Of a stretch of 64,000 nt of DNA, positions 46,449 to 57,621 are shown piece by piece. Within the stretch, counting starts at the first letter, position 1. Each line of letters starts with the position of its first letter. This stretch comes from Aurifilum marmelostoma (taxonomy: Eukaryota > Ascomycota > Sordariomycetes > Diaporthales > Cryphonectriaceae): positions 124,001-188,000 of the forward strand of contig JAMXSV010000005.1 in NCBI GenBank assembly GCA_027559495.1. Reading direction: 5' to 3'. A program made the position numbers and the translations under genes. Under the pieces are notes generated by a model, which saw nothing but the letters and a program-made list of their open reading frames with translations, was not told the DNA's origin and did no database searches.

Positions 46449-47423
46449 TCAAGAAGTCTGCACCCACTGATCCAGCCTGACATTCTTGATAATACTCGAG
46501 AAACCCAACTCCCGCGCCTTGAAGCACTTGGCCTTCTTGTCCCCCTGCACATCCTTCTCGTTGTTCTGCTTCTTGCTATCCGGATCCTCGCCCTTGGGAT
46601 ACTCTACATGAAAGACAGGCTTCCCGGCACGGATCATGGGCACATAGTGATACTTGTCCCCGTACTGCACGGCCTGCTCGCTGACAACAAACTGCACCAC
46701 GTCCACCAGGCCCGGGACGAGCATGGCGGCGTTCTTGAGACCGCAGGCCAAGCCTCGCTTGTGCGCCTCGGCCGCCAGCCAGCTCACATACTTCTCCGCC
46801 CCCTGCGGCGTCAGGCCCAGCCCGTTCTTGTTGTCCCACCCGTCGACGTTGTCCGGGTCGACGCCGTCGAACCCCTTGCGCGCGGCCAGCTCGAGGCGCG
46901 GGATCATGACGTTGGCCCGGATCTGCACCGAGTTGGTCTCGATCCAGCGCTCGCCGTCCCAGCCGCCCGAGAGGGGCCGGCCTAGGGCCTCGGGCGGGAA
47001 GAGGTGGGCGTCGGGACGCCAGTCCTCGCGGGTGCCGGCGGAGAAGTAGGCGATCACCTTGCGGCCGCGGCGGTGGAGCTCCTCTATGGTGGAGACGGGG
47101 GTGTCGCTGAAATGTGGTGCAAGTGAGTGAGCTGATGTTCTTTGCGTGGTTTTTTTCATTCTTTCTTTTTTTCCCTGTGGGTGTGTCTTGCAATTTCATT
47201 TTCTTCTACTATTGTTGTATCTTCTTTCCCTAGGCAAATGAGGGTCTTGAACGACTCACAAGAGGTCGATGATCCATACGTCAAACTGCTCAATGGTATG
47301 ATCGAGGCGCACAGGATGATTCAGGACGTAGTTCCAGCTTGTGCCCACGGCAGGCTGCCAGATGTAGCCTGCAGGCCGGGGAGGGAGGGGTGGAGGCCGA
47401 GGCGGAGGCGGGGGACCGGCCAT
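46449..47423 (-). CDS. GH114-like glycosidase (polygalactosaminidase-type TIM barrel)
   Basis: Exons 47423-47260 and 47106-46449 (273 aa), joined by removing a 153-bp intron (GTGAGT donor, CAG acceptor). The join gives WIIDLFDTPVSTIEEL followed by RKVIAYFSAGTREDWRPD, the first two strands of the family. Further motifs are RANVMIPRLELA, GFDGVDPDNVDGW (about 133-145, carrying the likely catalytic acids), GLACGLKNA and a Cys in KAKCFKARELGF. The family is known from endo-alpha-1,4-polygalactosaminidases, which cut galactosaminogalactan-type exopolysaccharide; activity here is inferred. Oddly, the N-terminus is MAGPPPPPRPPPLPPRPAG with no signal peptide or membrane anchor, whereas characterised members are secreted or anchored. 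An unseen upstream exon or an intracellular role would explain this. The start is the first ATG in the frame; an upstream TTG-initiated reading was discarded. Confidence 0.85.
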
Positions 47424-48450
47424 GATTCTTCTCTTCTCCAAAAGGGTATAGCAGTATAAGCTTGTGTGTGTAGGTCCAAATCGGGCGTTAACGGCCTATT
47501 CTGGCTGGAGGTGGTGATCCTTATTCTTGGGGGAGTGTAGCATGCACCGTTTCGTTTCCGTGAGCTTATTCCCGGCTCACAAGGACATACAACCTGCAAT
47601 AGGGAATGAGGAGAGGAAGGGAGAGAGGGAGAAGGACGAGCGCCGTCAATTGCTGCAGTAGGAAGGGTCGGAGGGAGGACGAGCTAGCTGCTGGGGGGCT
47701 GTGTCTGAGCCGTTGGCTCCCAGAGCTCCCTTGCTTTAGCTCGGGGGCCAAAAAGCAACTCGCCGGAATCTACGGCCCAGGCCGCGCTCGCTTATACCGA
47801 AGCCGAGGATAGCTGTCCCGAGTTTCTTCGGGGGCGGCAATCCTTCTAATATTGTGGGCTACCGGAAGAGAATCCGTCCCTTTGGAAATGAATGCTGACT
47901 GTCAAAGTAAGGAGCAGAATATACAGCATTCTTGTGAATAATAGAAGTCCTGGTCAAAGAATTCATTGGCCTCTTGAGATATTCGAAACAGTTGTTAGCT
48001 GGAATTTCTACTATCATGCCATGTCTTGTCAGGCAGTCAATTCAGAGCGACGAGCGGCACATTATCTTGAAATCAACAGCACAGTCGAAATTACTGGAGG
48101 ATGCCTGTATCACGTCAAGGTCGGTATACAGATCGTCTGCGTGCGATGTTGGCCCGCGTCAGATCCAGCCCGAGATTGGTCTCACGAACTCGGGCTCGGC
48201 CTTGCCCACAATACCATCAACGCCATAATCCTATGGGTACCACGAAACCAAACATATATAAGTACGCACACACTCTGCTTGTTTCTTTCCTTCCTCTCTC
48301 TCGTTCAAACATATCCTCGTATCATCTCATGGTCAACTCCCATTGCCCGGACACAAACTGCTCGGACTCTTATCCGCCTCAGATTGCAAACAATTGCTTC
48401 GTGTGCCCTCCTCTCTTCCCCATCATCACTTTTCATCATTGCAACATAAA
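47424..48450. other. Divergent intergenic region
   Basis: Promoter region for the GH114-like gene (-) and the O-methyltransferase (+). It includes a TATATAAG box for the latter and a CT-rich leader (48270-48440). No further gene is seen. Confidence 0.6.
48255..48262 (+). promoter_or_regulatory. Probable TATA box of O-methyltransferase gene
   Basis: TATATAAG lies 189 bp before the ATG at 48451 and is followed by a CT-rich leader, which fits a regulated fungal promoter. Confidence 0.5.
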
Positions 48451-50155
48451 ATGTCTCTCCAGGTAAACCATATCACCGCGCTTGCTGATCAGCTCAGTCA
48501 AGGTGTCAAGACGTCGGACCTTACAGATGACAAGGCCCGCCAGAAGCTGGTCCAGGCCGCGTGGAATCTGGCCCGAGCCCTGGAGATGCCTCGGGAGACT
48601 CTTCTGAGGACATTTATCCTAGATGTGAGATTGACAATGACTTTTCCCTTTTATATAACGAAGCATGGCCAAGAAACTTGCTGAAGTACGACTCTACCAC
48701 GCAGAGGATCTCGAACACTGTCATCAGCATTGCCTTCGATCTCAAGCTGTTCCAACAGCTGGATGAGAAACAGGCCAAGGGACCCGCCGAGCTGGCCAAG
48801 AAGACAGGAGCTGAAGAGTCTCTCCTCTGTACGTGGTGCCAATATTGACGCGGTCGTAATTACAAGACAGAGACCTTTTTGTGATTTACGACTGACAACT
48901 TTACAGCCCGCCTTCTCAAGCACCTCGCCTCGACTGGCTTCGTTGGAGAGGCCGGGCCCGATCTGTACTTTGCAAACGGTCTTGCGCAACTCCTAGCCAC
49001 TGAAAATGCTCAAGACGGCTTTGAGATCCAGTACGTCACACATTTTCCCTGATGCCCTCTCCCGAGGTCCCCTCCCCCCTGCCTCCCGCGGATACTGATG
49101 ACATTTATTTCAGTGGAAAGCAAATAGATGTCTATTGTCGTGTCCTCCCAGAATACCTGGCCGAGCACGGCTACCGCGATCCTACGGACGGCCTGGACTG
49201 CCCGGCGCAGAAGGCCTTCAACACCAAGCTACACACATTCGAGTACATCAAGAGGGACCCGAAGCTGGCGCGCGGGTTCAAGGCCGCCGTTCTGGACTCT
49301 GGGGGCATGCGCCGTGCTCGCTGGGCCGAGCCCGAGTTCTATCCGGTGCAGGAGAGGCTCATTTCCGGTCTGAACGAGAAGAATACTGTTTTGATGGTCG
49401 ATGTGGGTGGTGGTATGGGCTGGGACTGTAAGACGCCGTCGCAAACTACACTACTACTACTTCTTCTTCTTCTTCTTTTTTTTTTTTTCTGTTTTTTTTT
49501 TTTTTTTTTTGTGTGTGGTTTTCTTCTTCTGCGTGTGGTGACTCTTAGCTAACTATTTCTAAACAATAGTACTCACGATGCACGAGGTCACTTCTGAACA
49601 GACCGGCACGAGACTCATTCTCCAAGATACGGAGCAGGTTCTCGACGGGACGAACGAGCTCCCAGCTAGGATCGAGAAAATGCCGCACGACTTCTTCCAG
49701 CGGCAGCCGGTGGAGGGCGCACGCGCTTATTACTTTCACCGCGTGGTAAGCACCCATTCCACACGAGTCCTACTGTGTATCAATCGTTCCGGGTGGAGTG
49801 TTGTCTTGAGGCCGAATATCTCTGCGCTCCTGCAACTTAAATCACTAATTGACACCTCACTTTCTAGTTTCACGACTGGAGTGACGACAAATGCCGAGAG
49901 ATCCTTCTGGCCCTCAAGCCAGCCATGACGCCCGGCTACAGCAAAGTCTTGATTCAAGACATTGTCATTCCCGCGCAGGGCGCAACGTGGCTCGCGACCG
50001 CAGCCGATCTGCTCATGCTGTGCGGCTTTGCGGGTAAGGAGAGGACCGAGAAGAACTTCAGGGAGCTCTTTGACAGCGTCGGGATGAAGGTCACTGGCAT
50101 CTGGACCCGAGCGCCTGGCGAGGAGAGCGTTGTTGAGGCCATTGTGCCAGAGTAG
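48451..50155 (+). CDS. SAM-dependent O-methyltransferase (fungal secondary-metabolism type)
   Basis: Six exons: 48451-48624, 48705-48828, 48907-49030, 49114-49427, 49570-49745 and 49868-50155 (399 aa). Frame is kept throughout; the first acceptor (CAG at 48702-48704) was chosen because it alone gives a normal helix spacing (LLRTFILD-RISNTVISIAFDLKLF). It transfers methyl from SAM to a hydroxyl, typically on an aromatic metabolite. The N-terminal winged-helix dimerisation domain is clear (AELAKKTGAEESLLSRLLKH). The SAM-binding loop is VDVGGGMGW (about 236-244) and the acidic LILQD follows. MPHDFFQRQPVEGARAYYFHRV and the catalytic His in FHDWSDDKC (His 306) complete the class. Intron 4 (142 bp) contains long T runs. 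Neighbouring laccase, P450 and transporter suggest a shared pathway. The protein is intact. Confidence 0.92.
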
Positions 50156-50491
50156 AGAATCGGCTAGACACTCTTCTCTTACACTCCGTAGAGGACTCCG
50201 TATCCTTGATGAGTGGAGTTGGCTTCCCTCTAGACTCCCTACTCTAATCTCCATACTCTCATCTCCACGTCGGAATAAATCTTACCCTCATTAAGCATCA
50301 ATCATCCCGCGGCTCATGTGTTGAAATTCCGTCGGGGCCATGAACTCATTGTGGACTGCACGTGGGTCAGTATCGCTGTGAAGCCGAGGAATAATATCAC
50401 ATTATCAATACTATAAAACAGCTGCTGCCGAGTAGCGTTGATAACTTGGCCAGCAGTAACCAGTAATAACGTCTCCCGAGGTCCCTATACT

Positions 50492-50618
50492 CGGCGACCG
50501 CTCCGAGACTTGACAAGTCCGAGCACTATGCGGTATCATCGCTTCTCCTCACATTGGGACATCTCTTCAAGGTTGAGGCTTGTATTGGGCCAGAGCCGCC
50601 TCCCCTAAGCGGTCGCCG
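50492..50618. repeat. 11-bp inverted repeat pair
   Basis: CGGCGACCGCT at 50492-50502 is matched by its exact reverse complement at 50608-50618, 105 bp apart. No target-site duplication or gene was seen around it. Confidence 0.5.
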
Positions 50619-51501
50619 ATGTCATAACGGAGATGGCCCAGACTTGAGAGGTGTTCTCCGGCCGAGTCTTCTGAAATAGGTAAACTAAAGCCGAAGTTTG
50701 ATTTGTAGTCAACATATTCTTAAAGCCACTGGCGAACATATTGGGCTAGTTTGGGCCATGACGGGTTTGGAGACACTTAGGACACTTTCTCTTTCTTTTT
50801 TAGCGAAACCGATGGGTGAGATACTTAGCGTTTATACCAGGCCCGCTCATGGGGGAAATTACGGGGGGAATAAGAGGCATTTTATTAATGACGCCAACTC
50901 AACATAATATGTCCATAGTATAAGGCTCCTTCAGGCCCCACACAGCTTACGTAGCAGGTCTCCCCCTGTACGTTGCAGCGCCCGGGGGACAAATAGAAGC
51001 TTCGATTTAGGCTGTTCATCAGGTCTAAAATACTCCGCCGAACCACAAGACTAAAATAAAATAGTCTTATCATCCGATTCAACGGGATGGTTGTTGTCCA
51101 TAGTATTAGAAACTATGACTTGTGGCCAAAATCCGCACCATGAATACCATATTCTTCTTGTTTATACGCGGGATCCGCTCTCTTCCGGGTCATTTGGGGG
51201 CCCACTGCAATGGCCTACAATGACGAAATGTCAGTGATCCGAGCGTAGAGTGGTAGATATAGTAGGTATCAGACAAGAACTTAGGGGGAAAGATGCTTGT
51301 TCTTGCGCCGAAATCAGCTCGGTCGAGCGCACCGAGATAGCCTCGAAACAGTCGGTGGCATCCGTCTTGGCGATCTCTTGGTTCGTTCGCCAAGTGACTT
51401 TGGCTCGCTGTATGAGGAATAGGGATGACCAAGAGCCTCAATAACATCAGACAGAGGAACACCCTTGGTAGGGGGCGTTCGTGCGTATTGGGATGGTTGC
51501 G

Positions 51502-51561
51502 GTCGCTTAAGCCTGGCCCCTGCTTGGCTGAGCCCTTGTCCCTTCGGGTCTCTTAAGCGAC
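51502..51561. repeat. 10-bp inverted repeat pair (hairpin potential)
   Basis: GTCGCTTAAG at 51502-51511 and its reverse complement at 51552-51561 are 40 bp apart and could fold into a stem. No RNA family was recognised. Confidence 0.45.
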
Positions 51562-52503
51562 TTGCCCCTGATTGAGGCGCTACTGAGCCATGGAAACAAG
51601 CCCCTGGGCTTCGGGTTTCCAATTTAAGCAGGTGTTGGTAGCCTGAACGTCGTGGACTCGTGGCCCCCCTGTGTGGTGGTTTCGACATGTGATGAGCTCA
51701 AAGGACGACTTCTCATGAACGAGGTGACGAATGCTCATGCAGTTGGTTGACTCGTGGCAAGGATTGTTACATTCAATCTGATAAAAACCCAGGATTGTGG
51801 GACGGAGTGTACTCTTGAGCTTATCCTTATACGGTCAGCGTCGTCATTATTAGCAATTTTCTAACATTCGACGTCTTAATTCATTGTCTTATGATATTGG
51901 ACATATGATCCAACTGATATCTTGTCCTGAAGGAGACTGTGGTCGAGATAAGCCTATAGAGAGGATGAAGACGGAAAATAAGAGGGGCCTGTAACTTAGA
52001 ACTGCCGTGAAATGTATCCGAGTCAGTGAGGAAAGGAGTCTAGGGATATAGTACCATAGACTCGGGAACAGACAAAGTCACAAGGAATTTGCATGATTAT
52101 TTACGTAAAGATCGACAACGAAACTTGAGTACCAGAGAACAATGCAAAAGCTGGCCGTCATTACAAGAGAAGAAGAGTATCGAGACGGGCTTCCTTCATC
52201 AGGCTGAAATGCAGCGAGCGCATACAAGTAAATTCCATAGATGGTGTCGAGAAAGTGTTTGTGTTAAAGTTGACAACAATCTATTTGCTTCTAAGTCATC
52301 AATTGGAACGAAAACGAAACCTCCATGACTTGATGTATACGGCTCAAACAGACCAACACGTCCAGAAGAAAACAAAATGCGCTCCGAAGTTCTAAAAAAA
52401 GAAACAAACAAAATTGCTAACAATTGACACGTCTCCTACCCCATGACCTCCTCTCCCTCATCCCAGTCATCTTTAGTATTCAGCACTGACAAAAGCCCAG
52501 CTC

Positions 52504-53140
52504 TTAGGAAGACGCAGCGGCAGGACCGTCAGTCTTGATATTTACAGGAGTTGCGCTATCTTGCACCTCGTTCTCGTCATTCCAAGTCAGGCTCCATGCT
52601 GCAACTCCGTCAACCGTGACCTTCCTGGCCCAGAACTTGGCCTCGAGGCTGGAGTCGTCAATGTAGACAAGCTGCTTGCCATAGGTTGTCATGCCTGTCG
52701 TGCCGTTATCCTGAACGCTGACGGAACCCAGACCACTCTCGGTGACGTTCAGGTGAAGGCCTCCGGCGGAGGTGCCGTTGTTCAGCGTGGCAGTGGTGGT
52801 GGAAGCAGTTGCAGAGGAGATGGCGGGAATGTCCCATGTGACAGACTGCAACGTGGGAATGGTTGTGTTGGTTGCAGAAATGTACAGACGGCCTAAGTGA
52901 AAGGTTTCAGGTTATCAGCTCCATGTAATAACACAAAGAGGTCAGCCTTTGACATCGGAAGCAGGCAATCTGCTTACCATCTGTTCCACCATAGAGGATA
53001 GGAAAACCGGAGATGTTGGTGCCATAGGCATAGAGAGTGACGCCTGTGACGGCGGCCGAAGTACGCCTAGGAGAAAGACTCCAGGGCATTGCCAGAGTGC
53101 CTGGCAGGGCAAAGACGGTGATGAAGCTTGTCCAATGCAT
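52504..53140 (-). CDS. Small secreted protein of unknown function
   Basis: Exons 53140-52978 and 52892-52504 (183 aa), with an 85-bp intron (GTAAGC donor, TTAG acceptor) whose removal gives GGTDG-RLYISATNTT. The N-terminus MHWTSFITVFALPGTLA is a signal peptide; a short basic segment PRRTS follows. The mature chain has the rhythm of a beta-rich secreted protein: VTGVTLYAYGTNISGFPILYGG near the start, several NxT/NxS glycosylation sites, and a final strand block KVTVDGVAAWSLTWNDE. It has no cysteine in the mature part, no catalytic motif and no GPI tail. Fungi have many such extracellular proteins of about 180 residues; I cannot name the family or function. A TATATA element sits about 175 bp upstream (53312-53320). 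Confidence 0.75.
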
Positions 53141-54717
53141 TTTGAGAGGCGGAGAGACTTGAGAGAGGAAATTGTGTGTAAGTTACCGCACAAGAAAGAG
53201 TGGCTTGAGAACAAAATTGTGTGAAAGGAGCGACGAGAAAGACGAAAGATCTGTTCAGTCTGCAGATGCCGACAGGATCGCGATCTATGACAGGAGCCCA
53301 CAAAGGTCTTGTATATAAAGCGGTACAGAGTCAGTCCTTGCTATTTTTGTTAAACCCGTCGTCGTCAACATCTCGGTCATCCGGTGCAACACAGCCCATT
53401 CCGACGCGTACTCCCTGATACGTAGACGTGCTGCAGGGCACGGTTTGTTTGTCTGGATTGGGCATTCTATTGTTTGAACAGAGCCCCCGCCTGGGCCCCT
53501 CTACCTGCTTGGGTAGTCCTGGTTGCTGTCTGTGAACTTCCAGGAAGCGCGGTGGAGTCTGGGAGCGGGTCGACAACGTATCCATCGCAGCCGTTTTGAG
53601 CTGCCAACCGGCCAATCCCATGTAATACCCAGGGTGATAGAGAAAATAAGCGATCAATTTGGGAACAATCGCACAGACCGACCCACACTTAGCATGACGA
53701 AGACAATAATCTTAGCCACCTGGACCTGGTTGGACTTAAGCTTTTAGAGAATTGTGTCCACCGCAATCTGGCGTCGTATTTCAAGATACTACGTAGACTC
53801 CCACCAGATAACCCTAACATCAAGATTTAGAGGGACTCCACAATATGTTTCCTCCTTTCTCCTATTCTGTCCCCCCTGACAGCTTCAAACAGCAGCGGCA
53901 TCACTCAGCCCTGGCAGATAAGGCCTGCCCATTTCGTTTATTTTTCCTTCTTCTTCTTCCCATCCTTGTAATAAACCTTTTAACCTATAATGTTTGTCTT
54001 GGCCCATGACCACAAAGGTTCATACAGGGCAATCATGACACCTCAGAGTGGATATCACGACGCGGCTGAACCACGAATCCGGACTCCTTTTTTCGTAAAC
54101 CGTCATGTAATCGAACGTTCACTGACTAGTCCAAGTCCCGTTTTTATTGTGGTTCCGTTCCCCGCTATTGGTTGCTCATTGTTGATGCTATTTTCTTCAC
54201 CATCTGCATATCGGCCTCAGTCTAGTTGTGCCAAAAACACGCGGCCTTGTGGATATGCTGCCAATAATGGCCCTTGAGCATTCGGCATCAGCCTCTCAAG
54301 CTCAGCCTCTCGCACGCCGGGCTCTACTGCACGGTTCCCGCCTTTGATAGCCGAGATGTGACTTATCGTGTGTCCATGCGCAGTTACCATGTGCTTCGGG
54401 AGTCGCCATGCCCATGTTCGGCCGAGACGTGCTCATGAGCTCGGCGTCAACGGACCGTAACTCCTCCTGGTTCTGTTCCTCACGAGATATACTGGCCATC
54501 CTTCAAATGAATATATAATTCCCACCTTGGCAGATCGGTAGAGCAACAACAGAGTTCCTCATCACCATCCGTCCTTTCACCTTCGATCACTCCCTCACTT
54601 CTTCACTCTCTCATCCTTCTCTTACATTCCTTCCTTTGCTTTTACCCTTTCCCGCCTCACCAGAGTCTGTCTTTAGTTGGTCAAATTCCTTTGTGACAAC
54701 ATTCTTTCATTTTCATC
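53141..54717. other. Divergent intergenic region before laccase
   Basis: Promoters of the small secreted protein (-) and laccase (+). A TATATA element (53312-53320), a TATATAA box (54512-54518) and a CT-rich laccase leader (54555-54715) are visible. No gene is supported. Confidence 0.55.
54512..54518 (+). promoter_or_regulatory. Probable TATA box of laccase gene
   Basis: TATATAA lies 206 bp before the laccase ATG, followed by a pyrimidine-rich leader, which fits an inducible promoter. Confidence 0.5.
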
Positions 54718-56728
54718 ATGTTCTCATACCTTTGGGCCCTTGCAGCCCTTCCGGCTGTCCTGGGCGCTCCTGGTAGTCACTCCTTTGCTAAGAAGTCTTG
54801 TGTCAACAGTGCTTCCGACAGGTCGTGCTGGGGAGACTATGACATCTCTACAAACTACTACGACGTGGTGCCAGACACTGGCGTAACCAGGGAATACTGG
54901 TTCAATGTCGAGAACGTGACGGCGGCGCCTGACGGTATTGAGCGTGTTGTCCTCGCCGTCAATGGCTCTGTGCCTGGTCCTACCATCATTGCCGACTGGG
55001 GTGATGAGATTGTCGTTCACGTCACCAACAACTTGGCCAACAATGGTAGCTCGATCCACTGGCACGGTATCCGCCAGAACTACACAAACGTGCGCATCCA
55101 CCTCCCTTCCTGGCCCCCCTCTCTCCTTAGCTTGTGCGCATAGAGCACCTTGACATCTCATACCCTCGCTAACACCTGCGTTTCTAGTACATGGACGGTG
55201 TTCCTTCCGTAACCCAGTGCCCCATTGCTCCTGGGGACACGCAGACCTACAAGTGGCGTGCTGTGCAGTACGGATCCAGCTGGTACCACTCGCACTTCTC
55301 CGTCCAGGCCTGGGATGGTGTCTTTGGTGGTATCCTCATCAACGGCCCAGCAACAGCCGACTACGATGTGGATCTCGGCCACGTCTTCTTGAACGACTGG
55401 TCTCACCAGACTGCCGACGTGCTTGCTCTGACTGCTGCTACGAGCGGACCCCCTACTGTAAGTCGATCTAGCTGTTTGTTGGAACATCCTCATGTAACTC
55501 GAGGAGTGAGGGTCGTTTTTTCTTTTTGCTGATTCTTCCGAATTTCTAGTTTGACAACTGCCTCATCAACGGCACCAATACCTGGACTGAGGACGATGGG
55601 AGCGTGCTTGGCTCTCGCTTCGAGACCACCTTTGAGGCCGGCACCAGATATCGTATGCGCATCGTGAATGGTGCTGCCGACACCCACTTCCGCTTCACCA
55701 TTGACAACCACACCTTGGAAGTGATTCAAGCGGACTTTGTGCCCATCAAGCCTTACAACACCACCAACCTGAGCATCGGCATGGGCCAGCGCTACGATGT
55801 GATCGTCACTGCTACTGAGACCACGGGCAACTTCTGGCTGCGCGCGATCCCCCAGGAGGCCTGCTCTGACAACGACAACGTCGACAACATCCTCGGAATA
55901 ATCCGGTACGACAGCTCCTCGACCGAAGACCCAACCACCAGCGTCTACGACGACCTCTCCGATTCTTGTGCCGATGAGGACTCTTCCGACCTCGTCCCCT
56001 ACGTGACTGTGGACTTGGGCACCATCTCGGACGAGGACGACGAGGAGGCCGGCCTGAGCTTCGCTACCACCATCAAGTGGACAATGAACAGTGTCTCCTT
56101 TGTGTCAGAGTGGGACTATCCCACCGTCATGGCCATCGCTGATGACAACGACACCTGGACCGATGCCGAGCACGTCTGGTCTCTACCCACCGCCGACGTC
56201 TGGGTGCAGATGATCATCGAGACCGACTTTGCCCAGGCGCACCCGATCCACCTCCACGGCCACGACTTCTGGGTCATCGGCACTGGTGACGGCACCTACT
56301 CCAACGACACCCTCCAGACGGTTGACGCCCCTCGCCGTGACGTCGCTATGCTTCCCGGCGACGGCTGGCTGGCCCTCGCATGGAAGACTGACAACCCCGG
56401 CGCCTGGATTATGCACTGTAAGAAAATGAATCCTGTCCCCTTTCAATATGCACATAAACATATATACATAACCGTACATATCTATACGTGTGTATACATG
56501 TGTGTGCATGCACACTTGAAACACGAAGACACCCCAGACGACTAACCCTTGTTCCTTAATTCAGGTCACATTGCATGGCACGCCGACGAGGGTTTCGCCC
56601 TACAGCTGGTCGAGCGCGAGTCCGAGATCAATGCCCTGCAGGATAATGACTACATCAGCAACACCTGTGCCAACTGGGATACGTACACTGCCGAGGCCAA
56701 TATCGTCCAGGATGATTCCGGCATCTAA
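54718..56728 (+). CDS. Secreted laccase (multicopper oxidase)
   Basis: Exons 54718-55089, 55188-55457, 55550-56417 and 56565-56728 (557 aa). The first donor is the unusual GTGCGC, but it rebuilds the family sequence QNYTN-YMDGVPSVTQCPI; the others are GTAAGT and GTAAGA. The enzyme oxidises phenols and reduces oxygen to water, outside the cell. Signal peptide: MFSYLWALAALPAVLGAP. All four copper-binding boxes are present: HWHG (His 114, 116), WYHSHFS (His 158, 160), HPIHLHG (445-451) and HCHIAWH (503-509). The protein ends VQDDSGI, close to the DSGL/DSGV end typical of ascomycete laccases, where the C-terminus plugs the active site. An acidic stretch (SDEDDEE) lies in the third domain. Ten or more glycosylation sites are present. 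Intact and likely active; roles in lignin, pigment or metabolite oxidation cannot be separated by sequence. Confidence 0.96.
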
Positions 56729-57621
56729 AGACAGAGGATTGAGGGTAGTGGCATGTCACGTGGACTTCGTCTTGGGTGTTTTTCTTTGTGGGTGTTTTTG
56801 GGGGGGGTTTATTATTAGACTAGGGTTGTTTTTCATTAGCGAAGGGTTATCAGCGACGAAGTTTTCTTCATCTTTCATCTTCCTCAAGAATCCTCAATGC
56901 TTTCCTCCTTGCTCTCATGACCGGCTAGGATCACTCTCTCCTTTCTTTTCTCGTGATCAGGCATTTCTAGTTGAACATGGTGCAGGCCAGGTATCCACAT
57001 ACCCTCCAATCACTACGAGGAAACGGTATGCACTCTGGGACCCCGCAGAGTGACTACCCTACATGTGCATTACTATCCAAATCAAGCATGACTTGGGATG
57101 TGACGTGTCCCACGTATGGTCACATCGTGGATATACCGATGTTGCTTTGATGAGCAAGATATTACCAACCACAGGCTTTCATCACCACGGCAGATAGGTC
57201 TCGACGGGAATATTGGACCATCCACACCCACACGTGGACGATTGTGCACTGATATGCACGATAGCACACCCCCCTCAGTGTGCTGTGTACAGCACACAAA
57301 GAACCCCGCATCGGTCTTGCAACGGATCGCCGGGCGCGAGAAACGCAATGCCCCCGTCCCCTCAGAAGAAGTCGCATTGAGGAGAGAATGGATTATCATG
57401 TGAATGCGACACTGCTCGCGCTTTGCGGACTCGGGCTGTTTTACAACCCGAGATTTAATGCTGTGGCCATGCAACATCGGAACTGAAGTATAGAGTATTT
57501 GTTGGTGTCTCCTTTCATGATTGCCATATATATATATCACACCAGGCTGTGCCATTCGTGCAGGACACGGTGCCATGCATTGCTTGCTTTCTATCATTTT
57601 GTGTGAGACAAGAATTTCACA
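56729..57621. other. Intergenic between laccase and P450
   Basis: Laccase 3' region and P450 promoter; a TA-rich tract (about 57527-57538) lies roughly 90 bp before the P450 start. No gene is seen. Confidence 0.55.

Larger units (their letters stand above)
50156..52503. other. Intergenic, AT-richer, short inverted repeats
   Basis: 2.3 kb with no supported gene between the convergent O-methyltransferase and small secreted protein genes. Two short perfect inverted repeats occur: CGGCGACCGCT (50492-50502) with its complement at 50608-50618, and GTCGCTTAAG (51502-51511) with its complement at 51552-51561. Base composition looks more AT-rich than in the coding neighbours; a decayed repeat is possible but not recognisable. 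Confidence 0.45.
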
